Both the position numbers and the translations under genes were made by a program. From an uncultured Gammaproteobacteria bacterium (lineage in GTDB: Bacteria; Pseudomonadota; Gammaproteobacteria; GCA-001735895), in assembly GCA_945787265.1 (NCBI GenBank), contig CALZHS010000034.1, positions 1 to 9,510 of the forward strand: a DNA stretch of 9,510 nucleotides, read 5' to 3'. The notes beneath the pieces are model-generated. The model did not search any database. It was not told where the DNA came from and was given only the letters and a program-made list of their open reading frames with translations. Below are positions 1 through 6,458 of this stretch, in pieces; the stretch's first letter is position 1, and each line of letters starts with the position of its first letter.

Positions 1-2
1 TG

Positions 3-1037
3 GTGGTTATCCTGGCCCTGTTCGGCAGCATGGTGTTGTATAGCGCCAGTGGATCCGACCACGCCGTCGTGATTCGTCAAATGATCCGAATCGTGGTCGC
101 ACTTTTACTGCTGTTGGCGGTTGCGAATATACCGCTGCGAGTGATTCGAAAGATCTCGATCTGGCTATACATTGCGGGTGTTGCGATGTTGCTCGCCGTC
201 ATGTTCTATGGCGAAGTTGGCAAGGGCGCACAGCGCTGGCTGGATCTCGGATTTATTCGATTTCAACCATCGGAGATCCTGAAGCTTGCGGTGCCCATGA
301 TCGTCGCGACCTATCTGGCCAATCGGGTATTGCCGGTTGGTTTGAAGGAATTGGTGGTTTCGTCGATACTGGTATTAATTCCGGTGTTATTGATAGCAAG
401 ACAACCCGATCTCGGTACTGCTATCCTGGTTGCCTGCGCCGGTTTTTTCGTGCTGTTTCTTGCCGGCGTTCGTTGGAAGGTCATGATCAGCCTGGGCCTG
501 CTGTTTTCGCTGATGGCGCCCCTGCTGTGGAAGTTTGCATTGCGCGACTATCAGCGTGATCGCATTTTGACCCTGCTGAATCCCGAAAGCGATCCCCTCG
601 GGTCGGGTTATCATATCATCCAGTCAAAGATAGCGATCGGCTCGGGTGGTGTTTATGGCAAGGGCTGGTTAAATGGGACACAGTCGCAGCTGGACTTCAT
701 TCCGGAGCGCTCCACCGACTTCATTTTTTCGGTGTTCGGTGAAGAGTTTGGATTCTTTGGCAGCATTGTCCTGATATTAATCTATGTGGCAATTATCTTC
801 CGCGGGCTTTATATTGCGGCGAATTCCACGGAAAATTTCGGACGACTGCTCGCTGGTGCACTCAGCCTGACATTTTTTGTTTACCTGTTCGTAAATACAG
901 GTATGGTAGCTGGCATGCTACCGGTGGTGGGGGTGCCTTTACCCTTGATCAGCTACGGTGGTACTTCGATGGTGACCCTGATGATGGGCTTTGGTTTAAT
1001 TATGTCGATTCGATCAGCAAAGCGATTTCTGGTTTGA
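3..1037 (+). CDS. rodA: RodA, SEDS-family peptidoglycan glycosyltransferase (5' end missing)
   Basis: RodA is the SEDS polymerase of the rod-shape elongasome; it joins lipid II into glycan strands in the inner membrane, normally together with PBP2. The 344 visible residues form a multi-helix membrane protein. They carry the family landmarks KGAQRWLDLG, RFQPSEI, QPDLGTA, the long loop with SGYHIIQSKIAIGSGG and KGWLNGTQSQLDFIPERSTDF, and PVVGVPLPLISYGG near the end. The Asp of ERSTDF (codon 717-719) matches the essential Asp of E. coli RodA (D262). Aligning YSASG with E. coli WSASG suggests about 23 N-terminal residues lie before the window, so the GTG at position 3 is an internal Val codon, not the start. 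The TGA stop overlaps the mltB ATG by one base (TGATG), indicating one transcript and coupled translation. The gene for PBP2 (mrdA) would be expected just upstream. FtsW is the paralogue; the downstream neighbours favour RodA. Confidence 0.97.
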   Translation: MVILALFGSMVLYSASGSDHAVVIRQMIRIVVALLLLLAVANIPLRVIRKISIWLYIAGVAMLLAVMFYGEVGKGAQRWLDLGFIRFQPSEILKLAVPMIVATYLANRVLPVGLKELVVSSILVLIPVLLIARQPDLGTAILVACAGFFVLFLAGVRWKVMISLGLLFSLMAPLLWKFALRDYQRDRILTLLNPESDPLGSGYHIIQSKIAIGSGGVYGKGWLNGTQSQLDFIPERSTDFIFSVFGEEFGFFGSIVLILIYVAIIFRGLYIAANSTENFGRLLAGALSLTFFVYLFVNTGMVAGMLPVVGVPLPLISYGGTSMVTLMMGFGLIMSIRSAKRFLV

Positions 1038-2032
1038 TGAAAAAAATACTTTTCATCATTCTTTTATTAATGACCCCTGTGGTGTCTGCGCTCGAAATAC
1101 CGGGTGGCGATTACCGGGATCGGGACGACGTGGTTGCCTTTGTCAAGCGTATCGCCGCGGAAACAAGCTATAGCGAACAGGAACTTGTGGATTTGTTTGC
1201 ACAGGTAAATAAGCAATCCCACCTGTTTGAAAAACTGGATCGGCCTGCGGAAAAGGAGCTCGAGTGGTACCAGTACCGGCGTATTTTCATCAAGGACAAG
1301 CGCATCGACCAGGGCGTCAAGTTCTGGCTCGAACATCGCGAACTGCTTGCCGAGGTCAGTGAAAAAATGGGAGTACCCGCGGAGATAATCGTTGCGATTA
1401 TTGGGGTCGAAACTTTTTACGGTATTTATAAAGGCAAAGATCCCGTGTTTGACAGCCTGGTCACGTTGGCGTTTGACTATCCTCGTCGGGCCCCGTTTTT
1501 CAAGCGTGAACTGGAGGAGTTTCTGTTGCTTTCCAAGGAGCAGGGATTTGACGCGCGTGCGCTGCGGGGATCCTATGCCGGCGCGATGGGTATGCCGCAA
1601 TTCATTGCTTCGAGCTATCGTAACTATGCGATCGATTTTGACGAGGATGGACAGACCAATTTGTTTGACAGTATTCCTGATATAGCTGGCAGCGTGGCAA
1701 ACTATTTCGTCAAACACGGGTGGCAGCGCGATGGGCGTGTCGCACGGCCGCTTGTAGTCAGCGAAAACAATACCGTCGATCGCCTCAAGCCCGGGGTTAA
1801 AACCGACTACAAGTGGGCACAGTTACAACAGAGTGGCCTGACGTCACAATTCGATATCACCGAGGAGACGCCGGTAGCCCTGGTCAAGCTGCAGCAGAAA
1901 GACCACCCGGAATACTGGGCTGGATTTCAGAATTTTTATGTCATAACGCGTTATAATCACAGCGAACTTTACGCGATGGCCGTTTACCAGCTTGCCAAAC
2001 TTATCAGTCGGGAGTTTAAAAAGTTGATATGA
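1037..2032 (+). CDS. mltB: Lytic murein transglycosylase B (MltB/SltB type, GH103)
   Basis: A 331-residue periplasmic enzyme that cleaves MurNAc-GlcNAc bonds of peptidoglycan to give 1,6-anhydro-MurNAc ends. The GH103 core is clear: W-x-x-Y-R-x-x-F-I near residues 77-85, then VPAEIIVAIIGVET with the catalytic Glu at 125 (codon 1409-1411; E162 in E. coli MltB), followed by FDYPRRA, the GSYAGAMGMPQF substrate-groove motif, DGQTNLFDS, GSVANYF and a C-terminal FYVITRYNHSELYAMAV. The N-terminus (KKILFIILLLMTPVVSA) is a signal peptide with a likely signal peptidase I site after Ala18. There is no lipobox Cys, so this form is probably soluble, unlike the E. coli lipoprotein. The ATG at 1037 is chosen because it overlaps the rodA stop; a TTG lies one codon earlier. 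The stop overlaps the next gene's start (ATGA). Role and family are well supported; MltB versus SltB naming is arbitrary. Confidence 0.95.
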   Translation: MKKILFIILLLMTPVVSALEIPGGDYRDRDDVVAFVKRIAAETSYSEQELVDLFAQVNKQSHLFEKLDRPAEKELEWYQYRRIFIKDKRIDQGVKFWLEHRELLAEVSEKMGVPAEIIVAIIGVETFYGIYKGKDPVFDSLVTLAFDYPRRAPFFKRELEEFLLLSKEQGFDARALRGSYAGAMGMPQFIASSYRNYAIDFDEDGQTNLFDSIPDIAGSVANYFVKHGWQRDGRVARPLVVSENNTVDRLKPGVKTDYKWAQLQQSGLTSQFDITEETPVALVKLQQKDHPEYWAGFQNFYVITRYNHSELYAMAVYQLAKLISREFKKLI

Positions 2033-2820
2033 CTCGATATCTCGTCTTTCTGTTGCCGGTAATTTTAACGCTTGGCGGCTGTACCTTCGGGGTGCCGGTC
2101 GGCGACCGGTCGGGCGTGCAGGGCTCGGGGGTTCCAAAAACAACCCGTTCGGAGCAGGGAAATCCGGCATCCTACGTTGTGTTTGGCAAACGCTACCGTG
2201 TCCTCAATAGTGCCGAGGGCTTCAGGCAACGTGGTGTCGCCTCCTGGTATGGGACCAAGTTTCATGGCCGTCCAACCTCCAGCGGCGAAGTCTATAACAT
2301 GCATGCCATGACGGCGGCACACAAGACACTGCCCATACCGGTTTATGTGCATGTCAAAAACCTGGATAACGGTCGCTCGATTGTCGTCCGGGTTAATGAC
2401 AGGGGTCCATTTATCGATGGTCGAATAATCGACCTGTCTTACGCGGCAGCGAAAAAGCTTGGCGTCGACGGACCCGGTACTGCCAATGTCGAGATCAGCG
2501 CCCTGGGTCCCGGCGAGAGCAAGCCCAGCAGCGTGGTGCGCAGTATCCCGTTGACCGATGAGGCAGATACGAGTATCCCGCTATATATTCAAATGGGTTC
2601 TTTTGCTGATCCCGTGAACGCAAGTAACCTGGTTCAAAATCTGAGAAATGCTAACGAGTCCACGGCGCAGGTATCGCGCCTGCAAACCGATAACGGGCCC
2701 TTTTACCGGGTGCGGGTTGGACCCCTGTACGATATCGACGAGGCAAATGCAATCGTCAGGCGTCTCAAGATCAAGGGTTTTCAAACCGTTCGTATCGTGG
2801 TGGCGGACGCTTCCGAATAA
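2029..2820 (+). CDS. rlpA: RlpA, septal-ring lipoprotein / lytic transglycosylase with SPOR domain
   Basis: A 263-residue lipoprotein. The lipobox LGGC puts the lipidated Cys at residue 18, and Thr at +2 predicts outer-membrane sorting by Lol. Residues about 68-157 form the RlpA double-psi beta-barrel: GVASWYGTKFHG, then Glu87 and His98 with the spacing of the catalytic pair described in Pseudomonas aeruginosa RlpA (E120/H131), then VRVNDRGPF and the DLSYAAAKKLG stretch. Residues about 185-260 are a SPOR domain (YIQMGSF, then FYRVRVGPL), which binds glycan lacking stem peptides and targets proteins to division sites. In P. aeruginosa this enzyme cuts such denuded glycan; E. coli RlpA is reported to lack the activity. 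Retention of Glu and His suggests, but does not prove, that this one is active. The ATG overlaps the mltB stop by four bases, so translation is probably coupled. The linker at residues 19-65 is low-complexity and poorly conserved. Confidence 0.96.
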   Translation: MTRYLVFLLPVILTLGGCTFGVPVGDRSGVQGSGVPKTTRSEQGNPASYVVFGKRYRVLNSAEGFRQRGVASWYGTKFHGRPTSSGEVYNMHAMTAAHKTLPIPVYVHVKNLDNGRSIVVRVNDRGPFIDGRIIDLSYAAAKKLGVDGPGTANVEISALGPGESKPSSVVRSIPLTDEADTSIPLYIQMGSFADPVNASNLVQNLRNANESTAQVSRLQTDNGPFYRVRVGPLYDIDEANAIVRRLKIKGFQTVRIVVADASE

Positions 2821-2823
2821 ACC

Positions 2824-2852
2824 TTGTGAGCAATGTCAGCGATCGATACAAT
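2824..2852 (+). promoter_or_regulatory. Candidate sigma-70 promoter for dacA
   Basis: In the 71-base gap between rlpA and dacA, TTGTGA (2824-2829) and TACAAT (2847-2852) are separated by exactly 17 bases. They match the sigma-70 consensus at 4/6 and 5/6 positions. The start of transcription would fall near 2859, giving a leader of about 33 bases. A short GCGAT/ATCGC inverted repeat overlaps the -10. This suggests dacA-ybeD can be transcribed independently of rodA-mltB-rlpA; it is read by eye only. Confidence 0.45.
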
Positions 2853-2891
2853 CGCGTCTCGTTTCAAGCCCGTTGTAAGTAATAAGCCAAT

Positions 2892-4031
2892 ATGAAAATC
2901 GCCACGCTCTTGTTGTCCGTTATTGCGGTGCTCTATTCCGCCTCAGGCTTGGCCGCCGCCAAACCTATTCCGGATCCCCCGGCAATCGATGCGACCAGCT
3001 ATATCCTGATCGATTTTGAATCAGGTAGAGTGCTGGCGGAAAAAAATCCGGACGAACATATTGAGCCGGCCAGCATTACCAAGTTGATGACGGCTTACCT
3101 CGTTGACAAGGCAATCGCCGACGGGGACATCTCCCTGGATGACATGGTCACTATCAGCGAAAAGGCCTGGCGCATGAAAGGGTCCAAAATGTTTGTAGAA
3201 GTAGGCAAGCAGGTATCGGTTGAAGACTTGCTTAAAGGTTTGATTATACAGTCGGGTAATGATGCCAGCGTAGCATTGGCCGAACATGTTGCCGGCTCGG
3301 AATCGGCCTTTGCGGGTTACATGAATCACCAGGCACAGGTGCTTGGAATGACCAACAGCAATTTTATAAACGCAACTGGATGGCCCCATAAGGATCATTA
3401 CAGCAGTGCGCGCGATATCGCGGTATTGACCCAGACAGTTATCCGCGAGTTTCCGGAATCTTACAGATTTTACAAAGAACGCGAGTTCACCTTCAACGAG
3501 ATAAGGCAGTTTAATCGGAATCGACTGCTGTGGCGTGATGAAACCGTGGACGGGGTGAAAACCGGCCATACCGAGGCAGCGGGATTTTGCCTGGTGGCTT
3601 CGGCGGAGCGCGAAGAAATGCGGCTGATATCCGTGGTGCTGGGCACCGAATCAGACAAAGCGCGGACACAAAGTAGCCAGTCGCTTTTGAATTACGGCTT
3701 CCGTTACTTCGAAACGCACCAACTATATCGTGCCGAAGAGGTGTTGAAGACAGCAAGAGTCTGGTACGGCGAGCAGGAGCAGGTCAGCATGGGTGTGGGT
3801 AAGGATATTCATATCACGATTCCGCGGGGACGCTACGGGGATCTCGATGCTGCGATGGAAATCGACCGCGAAATTTCAGCGCCCATTACCCAGGGACAGC
3901 AACTCGGCCAGGTCAGCATAAAACTCGATGATGAACTGGTTCTGACGGAAAACATCGTCGCGATGCAGAATGTGGCAGCAGGCAGTTTCTTTGCCAGGGC
4001 GCTGGATAGTATCAAGTTAATGTTCCGCTGA
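2892..4031 (+). CDS. dacA: D-alanyl-D-alanine carboxypeptidase, PBP5/6 family
   Basis: A low-molecular-mass penicillin-binding protein (379 residues, peptidase family S11). It removes the terminal D-Ala from peptidoglycan pentapeptides on the periplasmic side and so limits cross-linking and helps keep cell diameter even. A signal peptide ends near LAAA (residues 20-23). All three active-site motifs are present: S61-I-T-K64 with the acylated Ser, S121-G-N123, and K223-T-G225 in DGVKTGHT. Other family stretches are ASITKLMTAYLV and GSKMFVE. Residues about 285-360 are the small beta-rich PBP5 C-terminal domain. The last 18 residues (AAGSFFARALDSIKLMFR) form an amphipathic helix of the kind that anchors PBP5 to the inner membrane. 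No strong ribosome binding site is visible before the ATG. The stop overlaps the ybeD start by one base. The gene is called dacA or dacC in different genera; dacA is used here. Confidence 0.96.
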   Translation: MKIATLLLSVIAVLYSASGLAAAKPIPDPPAIDATSYILIDFESGRVLAEKNPDEHIEPASITKLMTAYLVDKAIADGDISLDDMVTISEKAWRMKGSKMFVEVGKQVSVEDLLKGLIIQSGNDASVALAEHVAGSESAFAGYMNHQAQVLGMTNSNFINATGWPHKDHYSSARDIAVLTQTVIREFPESYRFYKEREFTFNEIRQFNRNRLLWRDETVDGVKTGHTEAAGFCLVASAEREEMRLISVVLGTESDKARTQSSQSLLNYGFRYFETHQLYRAEEVLKTARVWYGEQEQVSMGVGKDIHITIPRGRYGDLDAAMEIDREISAPITQGQQLGQVSIKLDDELVLTENIVAMQNVAAGSFFARALDSIKLMFR

Positions 4032-4318
4032 TGAACAGAGACCTGGGAGCCGGTGAATCTGCGCTGGCGTTGATCGATTATCCCAGTCGGTTTCCGCTCA
4101 AGGTGTTTGGCAAGCAAACCGATGATTTCGAAACCATTGTGCTGGCATTGGTCAGATCCAGATGCCCGCAAGCAGAGCATATCGAGGTTCGTCGACGTGT
4201 CAGCAAAGGTGGAAAGTACCAGGCATTGACGCTCACTTTTACCGTCTACAGTCAGCAACAGCTCGAAGAGATTTACCGGGACCTGTATGACTGCGAAGCG
4301 GTCGTAATGTCACTTTAG
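4031..4318 (+). CDS. ybeD: YbeD/DUF493 family small protein
   Basis: A 95-residue protein of the DUF493 (YbeD) family, which has a small alpha/beta fold resembling ACT-like regulatory domains; its molecular function is not established. Family features visible here are the N-terminal stretch IDYPSRFPLKVFG, the central HIEVRRRVSKGGKYQALTLTFT, whose SKGGKYQA segment matches SSKGNYHS in E. coli YbeD, and the closing LEEIYRDLYDCEAVVMSL. Its location between dacA and lipB is the same as in E. coli and Pseudomonas, which strengthens the assignment. The ATG shares its A with the dacA stop (TGATG), so it is probably translated by coupling. No signal peptide or membrane segment is seen, so a cytoplasmic protein is expected. 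Its constant neighbours suggest, but do not show, a link to lipoate or cell-wall metabolism. Confidence 0.9.
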   Translation: MNRDLGAGESALALIDYPSRFPLKVFGKQTDDFETIVLALVRSRCPQAEHIEVRRRVSKGGKYQALTLTFTVYSQQQLEEIYRDLYDCEAVVMSL

Positions 4319-4429
4319 GGTACAGCGCGGCGGTTGCAGCTAGAGCATCATGGCCCGATTTCCTTCAAAATGCTGATTGACTCTCGTGTACACTCCAGCC
4401 TGTGGATTCTTGTCAAACTTGTTCGGTGC

Positions 4430-4435
4430 AGGTGA
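4430..4435 (+). promoter_or_regulatory. Shine-Dalgarno site deciding the lipB start
   Basis: AGGTGA lies five bases before the TTG at 4441 and is a good anti-SD match. It supports TTG 4441 over the upstream in-frame GTG codons at 4402, 4426 and 4432. None of these has a comparable site, and all would add residues that the family lacks. Confidence 0.6.
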
Positions 4436-4440
4436 AGACC

Positions 4441-5079
4441 TTGCCAAAGCCTATCGTAGTCAGTTACCTGGGCAGGTCTGATTACCAGGGGACCTGGGAT
4501 GCGATGAAGGAGTTCACCAATCGGCGAAATCCGCAAACCCCTGATGAACTCTGGATTGTTGAGCATGCCCCGGTTTTCACCCAGGGCCTGAATGGGCGTG
4601 CCGAACACTTGCTGGATCCCGGCGATATCCCGGTTGTGCAGATTGATCGGGGTGGTCAGATTACCTACCACGGACCAGGACAGTTGGTGCTTTACTGCCT
4701 GCTTGATATCACGCGACTTGGCCTCGGCGTTAAAGGACTGGTTGCCAGGATCGAAAAATCTGTCATCGATTTACTCGGGCTTTACCAGGTGGTGTCGCAC
4801 ACCCGGGAAGGAGCACCGGGTGTTTATGTTGGTAAAGCCAAGATTGCCGCGCTCGGTTTGCGCATACGAAAAGGATGTTGTTATCATGGCCTGAGTTTAA
4901 ACGTGGACATGGACCTGGAACCGTTCACACGGATTAATCCATGTGGTTACGCGGGTCTTGCAGTAACACAGTTGAGTGACTTCGGTGTCACCGATGGGAT
5001 CGAGCAGGTGGGTCAAAGTCTGGCCGATATACTGATTGGAAATTTAAGTGAAAAAGAACCAGGTTATTCAGGGCGTTAA
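4441..5079 (+). CDS. lipB: LipB, octanoyl-ACP:protein N-octanoyltransferase
   Basis: LipB moves the octanoyl group from acyl carrier protein to the lipoyl-domain lysine of 2-oxoacid dehydrogenases and GcvH, the first step of endogenous lipoate synthesis in the cytoplasm. Signature stretches are WIVEHAPVFTQG, PVVQIDRGGQITYHGPGQ, GAPGVYVGKAKIAALGLRI, HGLSLNV and FTRINPCGYAGL. Counting from TTG 4441 (212 residues), the catalytic Lys is residue 134 and the thioester Cys is residue 168. E. coli has K135 and C169, so this start gives the right N-terminal length, and it also has a good ribosome binding site. The frame is open back to GTG 4402, which would add 13 unconserved residues. The gene is separated from ybeD by 122 bases in which I see no convincing promoter or terminator. 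Its 3' end overlaps lipA by 32 bases in another frame. Confidence 0.96.
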   Translation: MPKPIVVSYLGRSDYQGTWDAMKEFTNRRNPQTPDELWIVEHAPVFTQGLNGRAEHLLDPGDIPVVQIDRGGQITYHGPGQLVLYCLLDITRLGLGVKGLVARIEKSVIDLLGLYQVVSHTREGAPGVYVGKAKIAALGLRIRKGCCYHGLSLNVDMDLEPFTRINPCGYAGLAVTQLSDFGVTDGIEQVGQSLADILIGNLSEKEPGYSGR

Positions 5080-6001
5080 GCTCAAGGGTGCCGACAAGGT
5101 GGCCCGTATCCCGATCAAGGTGGTACCGTCGAGAACGGTGCAGCGCAAGCCATCCTGGATTCGCGCCAAGGCACCCACCGGCGATCGGGTCAAGCAGCTG
5201 AAAGCGCGCTTGCGCGAGAACAGCCTGTTTACGGTCTGCGAAGAGGCATCCTGTCCCAATCTCGGCGAGTGTTTTTCCAAGGGTACTGCCACCTTCATGA
5301 TCATGGGTGATATCTGTACCCGGCGTTGCCCGTTTTGCGATGTCGGCCATGGCCGGCCGAATCCGCTGGATCTGGATGAACCGGTAAACCTGGCTCGGAC
5401 GATTAGTGACATGGGACTTCGCTACGTCGTCATCACGTCAGTCGACCGGGATGATTTGCGCGATGGGGGTGCACAGCATTTCGTCGATTGTATTCATGAA
5501 ACGCGCAAGCTGAATCCCGAAATCAAGATTGAAATTTTAACCCCGGATTTCCGTGGCCGCATGGATGTCGCACTCGAAATCATGATCCAGGCGCCGCCGG
5601 ACGTCTTCAATCACAACCTCGAATCGGTGCCCTCGCTGTACCGAAAAATTCGTCCGGGATCTGATTACCAGTGGTCTTTGGACCTGCTGCAGAAGTTCAA
5701 GCAGCTGCACCCGCAGGTCCCAACCAAGTCCGGGCTGATGCTTGGGCTCGGTGAAGAGATCGACGAGGTCAAGCAGGTCTTGCGCGATCTGCGTGCTCAT
5801 GACGTGAACATGCTGACCCTGGGTCAGTACCTGCAACCCAGCCTGGATCATCTCGCCGTCGAACGTTTCGTCACTCCGGATGAATTCGATGAGCTTGGTG
5901 CGTACGCCGAATCAATCGGTTTCGACCAGGTCGCCAGCGGCCCGATGGTGCGCTCCTCCTACCACGCCGACCTGCAGGCCGAATCCGTCCTCAACGCTTA
6001 A
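5048..6001 (+). CDS. lipA: LipA, lipoyl synthase (radical SAM)
   Basis: Lipoyl synthase inserts two sulfurs at C6 and C8 of the octanoyl chain placed by LipB, using S-adenosylmethionine and two 4Fe-4S clusters. Both cluster motifs are complete. The auxiliary-cluster CX4CX5C uses Cys64, 69 and 75 (CEEASCPNLGEC); the radical SAM CX3CX2C uses Cys90, 94 and 97 (CTRRCPFC). The C-terminal RSSY (302-305) supplies the Ser that ligates the auxiliary cluster. Other family stretches are VVITSVDRDDLRDGGAQHF, DVFNHNLE, PTKSGLMLGLGE and MLTLGQYLQPS. At 317 residues it has normal length. GTG 5048 must be the start: an in-frame TAA immediately precedes it, and the next in-frame GTG would remove the conserved GVKxxxADK region. 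It overlaps lipB by 32 bases, so translation is probably coupled. It is the last + strand gene before the inverted-repeat region. Confidence 0.97.
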   Translation: MKKNQVIQGVKLKGADKVARIPIKVVPSRTVQRKPSWIRAKAPTGDRVKQLKARLRENSLFTVCEEASCPNLGECFSKGTATFMIMGDICTRRCPFCDVGHGRPNPLDLDEPVNLARTISDMGLRYVVITSVDRDDLRDGGAQHFVDCIHETRKLNPEIKIEILTPDFRGRMDVALEIMIQAPPDVFNHNLESVPSLYRKIRPGSDYQWSLDLLQKFKQLHPQVPTKSGLMLGLGEEIDEVKQVLRDLRAHDVNMLTLGQYLQPSLDHLAVERFVTPDEFDELGAYAESIGFDQVASGPMVRSSYHADLQAESVLNA

Positions 6002-6018
6002 TTCTTTAGCTTCAAAAC

Positions 6019-6148
6019 GCCACCTCGGGGAGAAGCTCACAAAAGACGCTGCCAACCGGCGCAAGCGCCGGTTGGTCCATCCATGGAATCGCTTGGAGCG
6101 CGGCCTCCCTGCCGCGCTACACTTTTGTGAGCTTCTCCCCGAGGTGGC
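6019..6148. repeat. Nested inverted-repeat element 1 (27-bp perfect arms, two inner hairpins)
   Basis: The arms 6019-6045 and 6122-6148 are perfect reverse complements over 27 bases (left arm starts GCCACCTCGGGG, right arm ends CCCCGAGGTGGC). Pairing stops abruptly at both ends. Between them are two further hairpins. The first has perfect 11-bp arms 6052-6062 and 6065-6075 (CCAACCGGCGC / GCGCCGGTTGG) around the two bases AA. The second has 8-bp arms 6097-6104 and 6111-6118 (AGCGCGGC / GCCGCGCT) around CTCCCT. Folded, the 130 bases make a long stem closing a three-way junction. In size and plan it resembles ERIC-like or MITE-like intergenic elements, but I recognise no named family. No target duplication is visible. 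It could act as a terminator or 3'-end stabiliser for lipA, or be a mobile relic; the function is unknown. Confidence 0.9.
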
Positions 6149-6223
6149 CTGCAAATTTATAGACCCGTAATATTAGTCGTCCGATGTCCAAGAAAATTAC
6201 TAAGTGATAGAAACAATGCGGAA

Positions 6224-6418
6224 GGCAACCGCAGAAGCCCCTCGCAACGTAATGGCTGGGTGCCGAAAACGCATCGAATTTAAAGGGTCAGGCCGCATGG
6301 ATGCGGCCTGTGGCGAGTCGAGACACGGATGTCGAGTCTCGCCTTGCCGTTTAAATTCGATGCGTTTTCGGGAAGCCGTAGGCCACCCAGCTAGTTGCGA
6401 GGGGCTTCTGCGGTTGCC
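6224..6418. repeat. Nested inverted-repeat element 2 (25-bp outer and 22-bp inner arms, two inner hairpins)
   Basis: The outer arms 6224-6248 and 6394-6418 are perfect over 25 bases (left starts GGCAACCGCAG). Inside them an 8-bp pair GCTGGGTG/CACCCAGC (6255-6262 and 6384-6391) leads to a second perfect stem of 22 bases (6263-6284 and 6350-6371; left starts CCGAAAACGC). The main asymmetry is 12 extra bases on the right side (6372-6383). The core holds two small hairpins. One has 10-bp arms CAGGCCGCAT/ATGCGGCCTG (6289-6298, 6301-6310) around GG. The other is imperfect, with GGCGAG/CTCGCC (6312-6317, 6338-6343) enclosing GACA/TGTC (6322-6325, 6330-6333). The whole 195 bases would fold as a stem of about 55 pairs closing a three-way junction. 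Arm sequences are unrelated to element 1 although the plan is the same. The family was not recognised. Confidence 0.9.
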
Positions 6419-6458
6419 GTTTGTTGCAATAGCAGCTCGTGCGCGGGATGATCGTTGA

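Larger units (their letters stand above)
6002..6458. other. Gene-free region between convergent lipA and nadE
   Basis: These 457 bases separate two genes that point at each other. Open frames crossing them have no recognisable protein features and are translations of inverted repeats. The region holds two independent palindromic elements (6019-6148 and 6224-6418) joined by a 75-base AT-richer spacer. No T-run typical of an intrinsic terminator follows any stem on either strand. No RNA gene of a known family was recognised. Confidence 0.85.

Noticed and set aside
1067..1717. A 216-codon minus-strand open frame
   Set aside because: It is antisense to mltB, which carries the complete GH103 motif set; the frame has no recognisable motif.
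4377..4405. Promoter for lipB built on TTGACT (4377-4382)
   Set aside because: The -35-like hexamer is good, but no acceptable -10 lies 16-18 bases downstream.
4402..4440. N-terminal extension of LipB from GTG 4402
   Set aside because: The 13 extra residues have no counterpart in E. coli LipB, whereas TTG 4441 has a ribosome binding site and places the catalytic Lys and Cys within one residue of E. coli numbering.
5880..6170. A 96-codon + strand frame and an 80-codon minus frame spanning the lipA end and element 1
   Set aside because: Both overlap the conserved C-terminus of LipA and then the inverted repeat, and show no protein-family features.
6224..6418. Integron attC site or integron cassette
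   Set aside because: The arm ends do not give the RYYYAAC...GTTRRRY core sites, the arms are perfect rather than bulged, and no integrase or cassette gene is nearby.
6019..6418. Ordinary Rho-independent terminators
   Set aside because: Stems are far longer than usual, and no T-run follows the outer stems on either strand; a role in 3'-end formation remains possible but is not shown.
6204..6458. An 84-codon + strand open frame across element 2
   Set aside because: It runs through both arms of the palindrome and resembles no known protein; it is a by-product of the inverted repeat.
6002..6458. CRISPR array or tandem repeat
   Set aside because: The repeats are inverted, not direct; there are no regularly spaced direct copies.
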